Of a DNA stretch of 48,033 bases, positions 47,962-48,033 are shown in pieces (the first letter of the stretch is position 1; each line of letters starts with the position of its first letter). The notes under the pieces are model-generated. The model was given only the letters and a program-made list of their open reading frames with translations, was not told the DNA's origin and made no database searches. The stretch comes from Paraglomus occultum (taxonomy: Eukaryota; Glomeromycota; Glomeromycetes; Paraglomerales; Paraglomeraceae), in NCBI GenBank assembly GCA_910592205.1, contig CAJVPJ010000083.1, positions 1-48,033 on the forward strand, given 5' to 3'. The translations under genes and the position numbers were made by a program.

Positions 47962-48033
47962 CACTCACTGGACAAAAGTCTACGTAATTTTTGTCGATCA
48001 CATAGTAAAACATATGAAAAATCTATTTTTTCG
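47962..48033 (+). mobile_element. Possible Tc1-type element terminus, cut by the window end
   Basis: After a TA dinucleotide, the sequence CACTCACTGGACAAAAGTCT begins a stretch that resembles the terminal inverted repeat of Tc1-like transposons (ACT..GACAAAAGT..). The opposite end is outside the window, so neither TIR pairing nor a transposase can be shown. Confidence 0.35.

Overview
The window is eukaryotic nuclear DNA from a fungus. It is AT-rich, gene-sparse and full of short spliceosomal introns (GT..AG, mostly 37-280 nt). The gene set includes an Ecl1-family lifespan factor, a Zn(II)2Cys6 regulator, a MATA-type HMG-box protein, a BTB-BACK-TLDc protein and TKL-like kinases preceded by Cys-pair zinc ribbons. 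Decayed repeats lie between the genes. The kinase, MATA-HMG and BTB/TLDc families are known to be greatly expanded in arbuscular mycorrhizal fungi (Glomeromycotina), so that group is my best guess. This is an inference from gene content, not a sequence match.

Layout: 1-1,000 is the 3' end of a Cys-rich gene plus tandem and inverted repeats. 4,121-4,594 is an ecl1-like gene. 6,099-7,800 holds decayed gene remnants. 8,493-9,303 (-) is a putative small secreted-type protein, divergent from a Pgc1-like glycerophosphodiesterase (9,867-10,992). 11,208-12,127 (-) is a five-exon PX-domain protein. 12.1-20.4 kb is almost gene-free. 20,421-24,240 is a seven-exon Zn2Cys6 transcription factor. A compact cluster follows: CMC4 (-), MATA-HMG, a seed-maturation-protein-like protein, 3-hydroxyanthranilate 3,4-dioxygenase and a DUF4748-like small protein (-). 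A 168-bp TIR element lies at 29.3 kb and a kinase pseudogene at 31.1-31.5 kb. 32,343-35,340 is a composite kinase gene. 36,826-38,223 (-) is a GT10 fucosyltransferase, 40,630-42,619 a membrane-anchored alpha/beta hydrolase, and 43,158-45,129 a BTB-BACK-TLDc protein. The end has coiled-coil remnants, an unknown two-exon gene and a possible Tc1-type terminal repeat.

The genes do not form an obvious pathway. Several touch lipid or membrane biology (GDPD, PX, hydrolase), mitochondria (CMC4, DUF4748-like) or stress and longevity (Ecl1, SMP-like, TLDc), but the grouping is probably incidental. The most unusual object is the kinase gene at 32.3-35.3 kb. Spliced, it appears to encode two zinc-ribbon/kinase units in one chain. 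The first is an N-lobe-only remnant. The second has HGN instead of HRD/HGD in the catalytic loop and an acidic minisatellite inserted just after DFG. All exon joins were deduced by eye from reading frame, splice signals and protein family expectations.
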